NCBI GenBank assembly: GCA_963924555.1
Contig: OZ004590.1
Location: forward strand, 1,961,001-2,025,000
From: Crambe crambe
Taxonomy: Eukaryota > Porifera > Demospongiae > Poecilosclerida > Crambeidae
Direction of reading: 5' to 3'
DNA length: 64,000 nucleotides
A program made the translations under genes and the position numbers. Shown piece by piece: positions 12,654 to 22,020 of the stretch; position 1 is the stretch's first letter, and every line of letters starts with the position of its first letter. The notes beneath the pieces were generated by a model that saw only the letters and a list, made by a program, of their open reading frames with translations, was not told where the DNA came from and did no database searches.

Positions 12654-12947
12654 CTTAGATAATTAGACTACGTACACAGGATTGGAAACAATTATTCGCG
12701 CGCGGACCATGCGCGTTGCGCCAAATTATTGCAGCTGTTTACAGTGTGTGGTTTGTTTCTCTAAGTGTGTGGCTTGTTAATGCTTGTATAGCTGGAGAAA
12801 ACCTGATTTACAAGGTAAAATTGTGTTGTTATTGGCTAGCCAGTGCTAAGAGACCTAGCTATGATCTAGCTAGCTCTATCAGCTAGCTGGCTACTGCTAA
12901 TTTACAGTGCTAGAGACCTAGCTAGCTAGCTATTAACTGAAGCTTAC

Positions 12948-13873
12948 ATGACCACTTCATTGAGCTTAATTGCTTTAACTATAGATCCTAGTGGAATTAT
13001 TGTCCAAGTTTTACAACAAATTGTGAAGACTAAGATGTTCTCTCATCCACACAATATTGCTGTTCGAGAAATTGCTACTGCAGCTCTTGAGTGGTGCACA
13101 AATCCTTCAAGCTATGAAATGTTGAATTGCTTCTAATAAAATTACTTGACCCTCATCCCTTAGAGAAAACACAACGAATTATGTGGGGGCAGTACCATAA
13201 AATTAGAACCACCACAGAGTTTCAGAAAATCTGAAAAGACTTTTTTTGTCAAGCTGGTATAGCAATCACCCCTCCTGTACTAGAAAATTACAGATGTGTT
13301 AGCTATTTGAACGAGTAATTCCTAATAACTGCCCTATTTCAAGTGACCTCAGCTCCGCCTCCCAGCATGATTATGAGTGTGTAATTACTTACGAAGAGAG
13401 TAATGCATTGCGGTATGCAGCAGGGTACACCCCAAGGGCTCTGCACAAGAGATTAAAAAGTTCCTCTCACCCTTGAAAGAAAATTTGATATGTTATATTG
13501 ATGATTTGTTACTATGATGATGATGATGAAGAATCAGAGGATTGGATATAGACTTGGTCGATAGGAGATTACTCCACATTTCAAACTCCATGTATAGTTT
13601 CATGGTGGAGATGGAGAAAGAAGTTCAGAATCATTTGATAAAGCCCATTGATAACATTAAGAAAAATATTAAAGAAGGAATGTACAAAAATAGTCTGAAA
13701 TTTCTGAGGATTGGGATGAAGAGGAGAGCAAGGTGATTGAAATGATAGTGGACCTTTGGATCACCACACGAGGCTTTGCTTTTGCTAGCTCAAAATGGCA
13801 AGTAGCTAAGAAATTGATCCAGAAAACCAAGGGCATAAGGAAGACTACTAAGACCCTCAATAGATTATCATAA
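12948..13873 (+). pseudogene. Relic of P-like element accessory gene
   Basis: The N-terminal part (12948-13136) aligns with the accessory protein encoded at 56829-55855: both have an IxVQ/IxIQ helix, then AxxALEWC versus AARELYAWC. Further on, ESNALRYAAGY (near 13400) equals ETNALRYAAGY of that protein, and VIEMIVDLWI...TRGFAFA...KGIRK (13735-13850) equals its LLKMIVEEWI...IRGFSFA...KGLRK. Stops and frame changes interrupt it. Function unknown; see the full copy. Confidence 0.7.
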
Positions 13874-13918
13874 AACTAATTATTATGTAGGTATTATAAT
13901 TTTATAATTATAAAGTTT

Positions 13919-14167
13919 CTACTGCTGATATACTAGCTTAATTTTGATGCTAAAGAGTGAACAAACTGCTGTGGAATTTGGGCATTTTGAAAGTTTCACC
14001 AAGGTGAGGTTGGGCTCTTTCAATCTGACCCATTTAGATGGAAGTCTGTCCAGGGTGATTGAAAGATCACTGATACTAGAAGCAGGACTTGAAGATAATG
14101 GCACCTTGAGAATGTTCTTACTTCCATGTTTTTTGACACACAGTTTGCTTTTTTTCCTCCTTGGCAT
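13919..14167 (-). pseudogene. N-terminal fragment of P-like transposase
   Basis: The 82-residue ORF begins MPRRKKSKLCVKKHGSKN and includes LPSKWVRLKEPNLTLVKLS. By position (inside one inverted end, convergent to the accessory relic) and by the basic N-terminus followed by a WVRL-type strand, it corresponds to the start of the transposase, equivalent to the weakly preserved beginning at about 52905-53515 in the larger element. No THAP C2CH signature is visible. All catalytic parts are deleted. Confidence 0.55.
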
Positions 14168-14986
14168 AGCTGTAACTAATAAATCAATGTGGATAAGTTA
14201 GCATGTACATTAGCTATAATTTTGGTCACTGCAGCTTATGGGATTGATGCTATTCCAAACTGCAGCACTAACTTTATCAGTTAGCAAAATTTCATTGCTC
14301 ATGCAACAGTGCCTTTTGTGTGAAAGAAAGCAAAAATATACACCTCCAAACACAGAAAAAGCCAGAAAGCATCAAAGATTCAGGACAAAAACATATATTA
14401 TGCACACCATTCCGTATGGCAAGCATCACTCAATAACATAAACTTCATTAAAAGGACACAGGAATTATGCCTTTGCAATGAAAGAAGAAAAAAACTTTAT
14501 CCGTTGCTAAGGTGATAAAAATCTTCATGGAAAACTATTTTATGAGCAAACTAACTATACTTAAGAAACACATTTCAAATTCCTGGAACATACTCTGTAA
14601 AGTAGCCCTTTATTTGATGCTAAAACTCACCAGTTTATTCTCCTTTCATGAAAAGTATACTCGAGAAACAAGGAATAAATTTCCAATTTTCCTTCGCGCA
14701 TAGCAACACGGATCGTCCGCGACGATTTGTATTAGCATAATGGGCGCACGTGAGCTGTTTCCAATCCTGTGTACGTAGTCTAATTATCTAAGGCCTAACC
14801 GTAAAACCAGAGTTCGAAACCCCGCCCACTATCTTTATTATAGTGCGCGGACGTATCCGAAAATTTACTGTATGACAACATGAAACACTAATTTATTATG
14901 TTCTAACATTATAGAATGGAAACACAAACAGACGTGTACACTCTCTCATGACTGTAAAAAAGTTGAAATATGCATAGTACAAATTA

Positions 14987-15993
14987 TTAGCTATTTATCC
15001 ATTCATAGCCATTTTCCTGAGCACGGAAAATTCTTTGGGATTTCACACACAAAATAGCTATGAAGCATAAATACCCAATAAAAAATAATGATAAAAGAAT
15101 TGGAAAGATAACCACAAATCTACGACGAGGATTGATGTACTCTATCTCTAGATGTACACTGGGAGATGCAAAACTTCCAGGTGGTAGAGGATGAATATAA
15201 CAAAAAATCTGTTTCTTCCCACTGATACCAAGAGGGTAATTTACTGAATCATCATTTCCATTAATGGTTTGAAAGCTGGTTAAGTTGTAGTCATCCCTGT
15301 CAATGTAGATGAAGTTAAAGGTCACATTGGCCATGAATTTGGCATAAGCATTGGTAGTAATATCGACAGCCACAAAGTAGTAACCATTATTATGAAGTGT
15401 CACTGTTTGGGGGGAATTCAGGAAGTCAAGGATATCAATTTTGTGTTCAAAGTCTGGTTCTGTGTCTAGATGTTTTCGATCGAGAAACTTATTGATGTTG
15501 GTCTCACCATTAATGATATAGGCATATGCTCTGGTCTGGGTTGGGTTGCTCTTTTGAAGTTTAAATTCCAAAGTTATCTTAGAATTTCTTCTCATGTACC
15601 ATGGTCTGTTGTAATAGTTATATGGAATGATGAATCTTGTATGAGGAGCTGTTAAAGTCTTGATGAAAATATGCGAGTCTATATGATTATGAAAAATCAG
15701 GTTTGCCCTATCGACTGAAAATACATCAACTTCAAATCCTTCTTCGTTGTCGTTACGCTCATCACTTTTAGTTTGTTTTATTCCAATCGTAGAATAAAAG
15801 AGTGAACGCTGACTTGTAAGGATATCACAGTCAATGACATCACTAGCTATTGCCAGGGTGTTAAAATGAGGCACTAAGCCATAAACTAATCCAAAATACG
15901 TGGAATGAATTAGTAAGAAAAGAAGCGGAACAAGACATATACTGGAATATATGCCCCTCCTTCTTTTAATAAATGGATCGCTTCGAACTTCAC
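14987..15993 (-). CDS. Exon 8: TM - ectodomain - TM module
   Basis: The acceptor TTCCATAG before 15993 restores the phase from exon 7; the longer open frame up to 16081 is intronic. Encodes FIKRRRG followed by a TM helix (SICLVPLLFLLIHSTYFGL), a ~270-residue domain with IIPYNYYN, YIINGETN, NVT and NLT, then RRRFVVIFPILLSLFFIGYL as the second TM helix and a short tail ending EWINS. The ectodomain matches no fold I recognise; a decayed paralogue is at 30181-30753, so it is a family module. Confidence 0.7.
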
Positions 15994-18900
15994 CTATGGA
16001 AATTATAATCAAAATTTGCATCATTAATGTTGCATGACACAAAAAATATAATCTGGCAATCCTCATGCTAATCACACTCATTATTCAAAGCAGGATATTG
16101 CCAATTGGAATTGTCAGTGGGATCAGGCTGTGCAGTGAGGCACATCATATTATGGACACAAACAAAAAATTATCCAGTGACTGACTGTTATAATTATTAT
16201 AACTCTCTCAGGGCTTGTGTAAAGAAATAATAAAAAACCCAGCATGCATAATTAACCCTCAGGCCTTGCAATATATAAAGCTCAACTTACTCTCAGCAAT
16301 CTTTGCAGTACTACTTCTGTCATCATATATGGCTGCTACTTTGAAAATGTAACGTGAAGGTGAGCAGGAACGAGATGTGTACTCAGTGTCAGTCAATGGA
16401 AGTGGATCCTCTCCGGAAATATTCCTCCACTTGTTGGAACGGCATTGGCTAATCTTTTTAGCAAATACAATGAATCCCACCGGCATGTATAAGTCTCCGT
16501 GGAACGACCTTTCCCACCTGATCAAGGCTTTATTGTGTCTCTTTGTCATTATGACCTTTTCAGGAGCAATATCCACTGTATGACAATAATATTATTATTA
16601 AGTGAACAATTTTTAGCTAATAACACAATTATGTAATAGTTATAGTACGGTGCCGAGGAAATTATGGCTGTGAACGGCCCGAGTCCGAGGGCGCAGCCCA
16701 AGGACAAAGCCGTTCACAGCCATAATTTCCAAGGCAACCGTACTATAACTATTATATATCCCACCTGATTGGCTAGAATCCTACCGCAGTTACCATAGAC
16801 ACCTAGCTAGCCATAGCAACAATCATGGCAGAATCCACTTCTACCTCTGAGTATCCTTGCATGCCCATACGAAAGGTACTGCCTAGCGCCTAGGCATGTG
16901 CGAGTGGACTGGCCAGCTGTCTCGGGGCTTTTGGCGAGTCTCCGCCCACATCTGCAGTCATTATACAACCACTTACTGATGTGACTCGAAGGTTGACGCC
17001 CTCTTTGGCGAGCGTGCGCATGCTGCTAGCAATGAGCTCCTCAGCTCCCCGGCTCCAAGTCCACAGCTACAGCTGAGTTAGAAACGGAAAATGCACTACG
17101 TTTTAAATGTGCCTCTGAGAAAGAGCTAGCAAAGCTAGCTGAGGGGATAATTCCACAGAACTAGATTTTGCCATACTGGGAGCTCCATCGCTATCATGCT
17201 CTGTTTATTATCAAATAACTAGAGAATTTTTAGAATAGAGGCCATTATAGATGGCATAGAGATGCATTTCACTTGGCCTGGGGGTCAGTGAGGGAGGCCG
17301 GTATTACAGTTTCACCTGGGGGAGGCCGGTATTACAGTTAATGTCCAGCCCTCCTATAGGAATAAATGTACTAGGTGGGATATATTTCAAGTGTAGCTAC
17401 AACATGGCCATGGAATTTAAAACTAGTATTGAAGATTTACAACATGACCACAAAATCAAGATTCCACATTATTAACCTAACAGCTGAAGGGAATGATATT
17501 GATTATAATAATTACCGTATAGCGCAAATTTTTCGTGGGTCAAAATTTTCGTGGTTTTGGAAATATTGGTATAAATTCCCTTATTCTCATGTATTATTTT
17601 TCAAAACCATGAAATCCACGAAAAATTTTACCCACGAAAATATCGCGCTACATGGTATGCATACTCTAGGGCTAGCTTATATGGCATATATTCTGATGTC
17701 ATGTTTGGGTTTTCCATGGGAAATACCCTGGGAAATACCAAATTCATATACCATGTGTTTGATGACCACACATTTTAAAATAACCCTTAGGGTAGCTAAT
17801 CATCAGGGGAGCTTGATTGATTGTATACTTACAATTTTCTAGCCTCACAGCATCACTTAAGACACTGTGATCAGCATAGTTGGCTTTGATCAATAACTCA
17901 AAACCAGCAAATCTGTCAGAAGCATCAATATCGAAGCAAGTGATAGTGGATCCACCTGTATAGTATAGTATATATATATATAACATGTGACAGTCCCAGG
18001 TATTATTCCTATTTTAATTAGCTTGATTAAATTAGCCATTTCTCATGAAATTGTTCCATGTGTTCTATACTGGTTTGACTATCTCAAGTCATGAGTTATG
18101 GAGAGCTAAAGTACAAAGAAGCCAAAATTGAATGTGTCATTTCTACCTGGGACAGTCCGACTGTCACTTATTATAGAGCTATAGAGAAGCAGGGTTTCAT
18201 CTACTGGGGGGTGCAGGGGGGAAACTCCCCCCCCCCCTCCCCCCCCCCCCCCCCCCCAAAAGTAGGGGAAGCTTCCCCCCCAAACCCTCAAAGTAATTCA
18301 TGAAAAATATTTAGTTATAAGCAGCCATGCATGTTATAATTATCATTATTTTTCGATCCAATACTGAATTCAGTTTATCTGGTCCTTCTTTACTTATTCA
18401 CATTGTATGATGGTTGCTTCACCAAGTCTGTGCACATTATTCTTAGCTGCCATTAGCTAATATCCCAAAGTAGTACAGAATAAATAAATAGCATGCAGTA
18501 CCTACAAAAGTGGGTGTGGTCAAGGATTCCAAGGGGTTCTTCCCCCCCAAACAAAAAATCCTAGATGAAACCCTGAGAAGTTAGAGGCTGATGTATAACT
18601 ATGCATTACACTTCAGAGGTCAGTTGTGCAGTTGGTAGATTGATAAAGCTTAAAATTCTACCACAAAAATGAATGCTATTAATAGGCATGAAATTTAATC
18701 TGCAACTATGACTATTATAGGCTCATTCTTCCATTGGCAGATTAGTATCTATTTCTTGGGGAGTGGGGTGGATATTATACATTAGTAGCCAACCATGCTG
18801 AACTAAAGAATAAGGTGACACAGGACGTCGTTTGACCAAGTCATATCCACGAAGTTTTTGATGTGCAGCATGAACAGGTGCTTTCCATGTAATGCTACAG

Positions 18901-21900
18901 CTGTGTTCACCCTCTTTAACTTTGATGTCTGTCGGTTTCACTATAAGGAATGGAGAATTAGATCATAGTTGTAAAGGGTTTGGTAGTACCTTTGCAACAT
19001 GTGATGAGGCCTATATAAACATTGAGAGCATAATAATTTATTATATTATTATATTATCAGTGTATGATTTCCATTGCACAAACAGACTCAGACAACTGTC
19101 ACATATCTATGTATAAGAAGTACAAGGCACTTGCAGGCCTGTACACAGAATGATCAAAGTAACAGTGCATGCATGTAGGAATGTGTATTTCCACTTTCCC
19201 TATGTTAACAACACAGTGACAATCACATGACTTTGTCTCATGTAACGGTTGAACACCTATTTAAGATGAGCTCATTTGATTTCTTTATTAATTATAATTA
19301 AAGGGGTGAGGTCATTAAAATGGGTGTGGTTTCCATGTGTATTAACCTAGTAACCCCCCTTTTCAAATCCTGTGTACGGGCCTGACTTGTGTACACTATA
19401 TATTTAATTGTCAATAAGTACAGAAATAATAATGATACACTTACTTGCTTCTTCTCTCTCTTTATGAAGGTACACAGGTTTCTCCAGCGTCCCTTCCACA
19501 TTGCAGTGCATCTCCTTACACTGTGGAAAATTTTTGACAGCTTCTTTCACAGCATTATAAAGGTCACACTGAAGAAGATCAGTGAGACTTTGTGATTTTG
19601 GAGTCTGTAAGAGCTTAACCAGTTCAGTTGTAGTGAATCCAACTTGATCATTATCCGCAAAAGTTCGACAGTGAAGAGGAGATGGATAAAAAATTAATAT
19701 GTTACCAGTGCAGGGACGATCAAGAATAGAAGATGGGCGATCTTGAGTGAAATTCTCTGAAGATAGTGTTCCATCCTCTGTATAGCCATCGATACTACCT
19801 CTACAGCAATCAAAAATGAGTATTTTTGATATTTCACTGAGGTCAGGAGCTGATACTGGCCACAGCATTTTCTTCAAGTCATGTATCTTGATATATCCAT
19901 CATGAGTACTGATACTATGTTCCCTACCATGCCCAGTAAAGTATAGAAAAAGTCGACTATACGATTTCGGATAAGAAATTAAATTTTTAGTTAAGACATG
20001 GTACAAAGCCAGGATAGTGGTCTTGGAAGGATTTTTTAACTGGAATGTTGCATAGCCAAGCCTGCTGAGTTCCTTACAGAACATGTCTCCTCCATTATGG
20101 ATTTCTGATAGAATATCTCCACTTTCACAACCTCTCTCACACGACATGGCAACACAGAAACCATGTGCATTTTTGAAACTATTGATAGCACGCTGTACCT
20201 TTGGCGTCACTGCAATGATAAGAGATAACAGTCCTAGAAGCTAGTTCTCAAATACAGAAAATCAATGAGTTATGATAACAAACCTGTGTACATTGTTAAT
20301 TAAAATTTGATTTCCTATTTTGTGGTTTTGCTCCCATAAAAGCTTATTATGCTGCATCAGCATGACAGTGAGGTAGAAACCCTTTTTAATTAGCTTGATT
20401 AATTAGCCATTTCCTTTGATGAAATTGTTCAAAAACTTCTGTCATGCATTTTATAATGTCTCTACACCAAATTTCAGCCCTATAATGCCACTAGTAATCA
20501 AGTACAAAAAGTGGCCAAGTGGACTACAAAAATGGGATTCATAGAATGATGTTTGACCTGTGACCATCACAGGTAGAAATCAAATAATTATTAAACACAT
20601 TCATTTTTGGCCACTTTAGCTCTCCATAATTCATGACTGCCAGTGTGAAATTTGGTGTAGAGATAGTACAACCATAACACATGACAGAAGTTCATCACAG
20701 CATCTCTGAGAAATGATTAAAACTTGATTTATACCTGGGACTATCACATAATTATTATGTGACAGTCTCAGGTAGAAAGAAATTGTCCACATAAAAAATA
20801 CCAGAGAGTGCGGTAGCACTCTATATGTAGGGTTAGTACGGAATGGGCATGGCTTCTCTCATTAGAACAATACAAACTGGACTCTCTGTATCTCTTCTAT
20901 TCTTGCTACAGGCTCAACTAAACTTCTTACATCTGGAAAACAATGCAGAATCTCTACATCACTGCCTAAACCAAGCAGAACTTTTACACTGACATGAACA
21001 ATTAAAGCAGCTTGGTGGGAGGCAGTGATGTAGGGATTATTATTGAAGGTAGCATTACACGGCCTCTTTATATTAGCATAATTTTCATTATAAGTTCCAT
21101 GCATGCTAAAAACTTACATTCCTTTGCACTTGCTTCAATATCCTCCTTCGAAGGCAAGACATAATGCTCGTCAGCATGATGGTAGTCTGGGATGTAGGAC
21201 ATCATTTTACTTACTGGGGGCTTTGGTAGATGCATAACTGTGAATATTGATAAATTCAGTTCAAAGCCACTACACTTTGTACATGCAGAGGGACTTTTTG
21301 ACTGAGAGTTAAATTCCTATCCAGTTTGGGTGGTTTATATATACAGTATACATAGTTTCATTACTACTAGCTAACCATCTCCATGTGATATATGAGGTTT
21401 GAGCGAGTCATGATTTGAGGTCAAAGTCATCTGAGTCATTGAATTTCTAAAATCCTTCACATCACTTCCAGTATTGATGCCATTCTCAGCTTGAATTGGA
21501 AAGTCAAAGTCATCTCCTTCTATAATAAAAGAAGGCTATAGAAACCAGCTGTGTAATTGTAGAATGCTGCATCCTGTGTGGTTATGCTATAAATGCCACA
21601 AGATGCAGCATTCTCAAACCCAGGCTCTTTCCATAGAGCCTGGGTTCAAGGCTATACAGACTTGTTTAATAATGTGATAGTAGCAGGTAAATTATTTTCT
21701 CTCCATAACTCATGACTGTCATGCAGCACCATGAGGAACCACAAAAAATTTGTTTACCCCAGAACAGAGAAGTCGCCTTGTACGCACTATAAAGATGAGG
21801 CAACCTGTGTACCCCTGTTCTGTATGACTCTGTTTACAGAATAGCCATGCATTTACACTTACTCCTTGCATAGGATGGAGAGGATTCTTCTGAAAAAAAG

Positions 21901-21905
21901 CTCAT
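14987..21905 (-). CDS. Membrane-anchored caspase with FN3 domains (eight-exon gene model)
   Basis: Exons on the minus strand in order: 21905-21863, 21519-21376, 21237-21118, 20209-19445, 18940-~18724, 17955-17833, 16575-16291, 15993-14987. All resolved junctions have GT-AG and the same phase (1), strong support for one transcript. Conceptual order: ~100-residue N-terminus without signal peptide, caspase (peptidase C14) domain, two FN3 units, KRRR-flanked TM helix, ~270-residue ectodomain with NVT and NLT sequons, second TM helix, short tail. The topology (inference) puts caspase and FN3 in the cytosol. The 3' end of the fifth exon is not resolved: its frame meets a TGA at 18723-18725 before any phase-1 donor I could choose. 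If that junction is wrong the locus could be two genes, or a pseudogene. Confidence 0.7.
16291..16575 (-). CDS. Exon 7: FN3 domain 2
   Basis: 285 nt, acceptor ATACAG, donor GTAAGT, phase 1 to 1. Reads DIAPEKVIMT, KALIRWERSF, GFIVFAKK and YIFKVAAIYDDRSS: all the signature FN3 strands, including core Trp and F-strand position. It is a single-exon FN3 unit directly before the transmembrane exon. Confidence 0.7.
16634..16754. mobile_element. Hairpin (foldback) MITE in caspase-gene intron
   Basis: Near-perfect inverted arms of ~50 bp (TAATAGTTATAGTACGG...CCGTACTATAACTATTA) around a CCCGAG/GGGCGCAGCCC centre. The centre resembles the hairpin at 57108-57236, suggesting one foldback family. Confidence 0.7.
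17515..17655. mobile_element. TA-flanked hairpin MITE in caspase-gene intron
   Basis: Inverted arms CCGTATAGCGC...GCGCTACATGG, continuing through TTTTCGTGGG-type blocks, flanked by TA on both sides (17513-17514 and 17656-17657). A Tc1/mariner-type MITE is the simplest reading. Confidence 0.6.
17833..17955 (-). CDS. Exon 6: second half of FN3 domain 1
   Basis: 123 nt between acceptor ATACAG and donor GTAAGT, phase 1 to 1. Encodes STITCFDID, then FELLIKANYADHSVLSDA, matching the E, F and G strands of an FN3 fold (the F-strand Tyr is present). It completes exon 5. Confidence 0.6.
17984..18167. mobile_element. MITE of the GACAGTCCCAGGTA family
   Basis: Starts TGTGACAGTCCCAGGTA and ends with the inverted TACCTGGGACAGTC plus GACTGTCAC. 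The interior includes TGAGTTATGGAGAGCTAAAG, shared with copies at 20364-20780, 28706-28900, 29960-30135 (partial) and 62812-62990. Confidence 0.6.
18211..18260. repeat. G/C homopolymer cluster
   Basis: Runs of G followed by two long C runs (about 9 and 18). It lies in a copy of a short repeat with GGTTTCATCTA; related text near 18540-18575 is in inverted form. No coding value. Confidence 0.7.
18724..18940 (-). CDS. Exon 5: first half of FN3 domain 1 (3' end unresolved)
   Basis: After the acceptor TTATAG the frame reads MKPTDIKVKEGEHSCSITW, then KLRGYDLV: the A/B strands with the FN3 core Trp and the C-strand Tyr. The second half of the fold (ITCFDID...FELLIKANY) is in the next exon. A TGA at 18723-18725 ends the frame and no phase-1 donor of good consensus is seen, so the exon end given is an upper limit and a small missed exon is possible. 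Confidence 0.5.
19445..20209 (-). CDS. Exon 4: caspase (peptidase C14) domain
   Basis: A single 765-nt exon encodes the whole p20/p10-like domain. The catalytic His is in FLYFTGHGREH (codon 19929-19931) and the catalytic Cys in ILIFDCCRGS (codon 19803-19805), i.e. a DCCRG pentapeptide where classical caspases have QACxG. A later ILIFYPSP strand and GFTTTELVKLL helix match the p10 half. Cys proteases of this clan cleave after Asp (caspases) or Arg/Lys (para/metacaspases); Asp specificity is plausible but not provable here. Acceptor TTGCAG before 20209; donor GTAAGT after 19445. Confidence 0.8.
20364..20780. mobile_element. Two head-to-head copies of the GACAGTCCCAGGTA MITE family
   Basis: One copy runs 20364-~20580 and an inverted one ~20563-20755, sharing a central CACAGGTAGAAATCAAATAA; a third end begins at ~20758. 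Both contain CTCCATAA(T/C)TCATGA and ACACCAAATTTCA-type blocks. They lie in the intron between exons 3 and 4 of the caspase gene. Confidence 0.55.
20807..21104. repeat. Dispersed repeat in caspase-gene intron
   Basis: Starts GAGAGTGCGGTAGCACTCT and carries CTCAACTAAACTTCTTACATC; the same blocks recur at 40228-40365, and the ATCACTGCCTAAACCAAGCAGAA block recurs at 40935-41030. The 80-residue minus-strand ORF in it is not supported as coding. Confidence 0.6.
21118..21905 (-). CDS. Exons 1-3 of the caspase-FN3 gene (N-terminal region)
   Basis: Exon 1 (21905-21863) begins ATG and encodes MSFFSEESSPSYAR, ending at a GTAAGT donor. Exon 2 (21519-21376) and exon 3 (21237-21118) each start after an AG acceptor and end in phase 1; together they encode ~88 acidic, Ser/Thr-rich residues without a recognised domain (no death, CARD or DED fold is evident). 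The intron after exon 2 uses GTTAGC. The start codon lies only ~104 bp from the end of the transposon at 22009, which therefore displaced the original upstream region. Confidence 0.6.
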
Positions 21906-22020
21906 CGTGTCTCAGAAACTTTAGCTAGCTAGCTAGATTCTATTACGTCATGATCAAGTGACGTCATGATTTATTCATTGCATATGCATGCGCACTAGAA
22001 GTACTGTGCAGTCGTTACGC

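Larger units (their letters stand above)
12654..14792. mobile_element. P-like element, internally deleted two-gene derivative
   Basis: Inverted ends CTTAGATAATTAG...CTAATTATCTAAG continue inward through ACTACGTACACAGGATTGG on both sides. Direct 7-bp duplication GCCTAAC at 12647-12653 and 14793-14799 (the flanking base on each side makes 8 or 9 bp possible). The subterminal block GGATTGGAAAC is shared with the elements at 22.0, 31.7 and 52.2 kb. Inside are a plus-strand relic of the accessory gene (12948-13873) and a minus-strand N-terminal transposase relic (13919-14167): the same convergent order as 52202-57107 but with the middle and end of the transposase missing. Probably non-autonomous. 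Confidence 0.85.

Noticed and set aside
14801-14830. GAGTTCGAAACCCCGCC resembling a tRNA B box
   Set aside because: No A box or cloverleaf could be built upstream, even after removing the element ending at 14792.
15994-16081. N-terminal extension of the TM exon from Met at 16081
   Set aside because: The phase from the preceding FN3 exon fits only the acceptor at 15993; the extension would be out of phase.
18091-18303. Pro-rich or Gly-rich ORFs
   Set aside because: Run through poly-C/poly-G and a MITE end.
20862-21104. Minus-strand ORF as an extra caspase-gene exon
   Set aside because: It lies in a dispersed repeat also found at 40-41 kb, and exons 3 and 4 join in phase without it.
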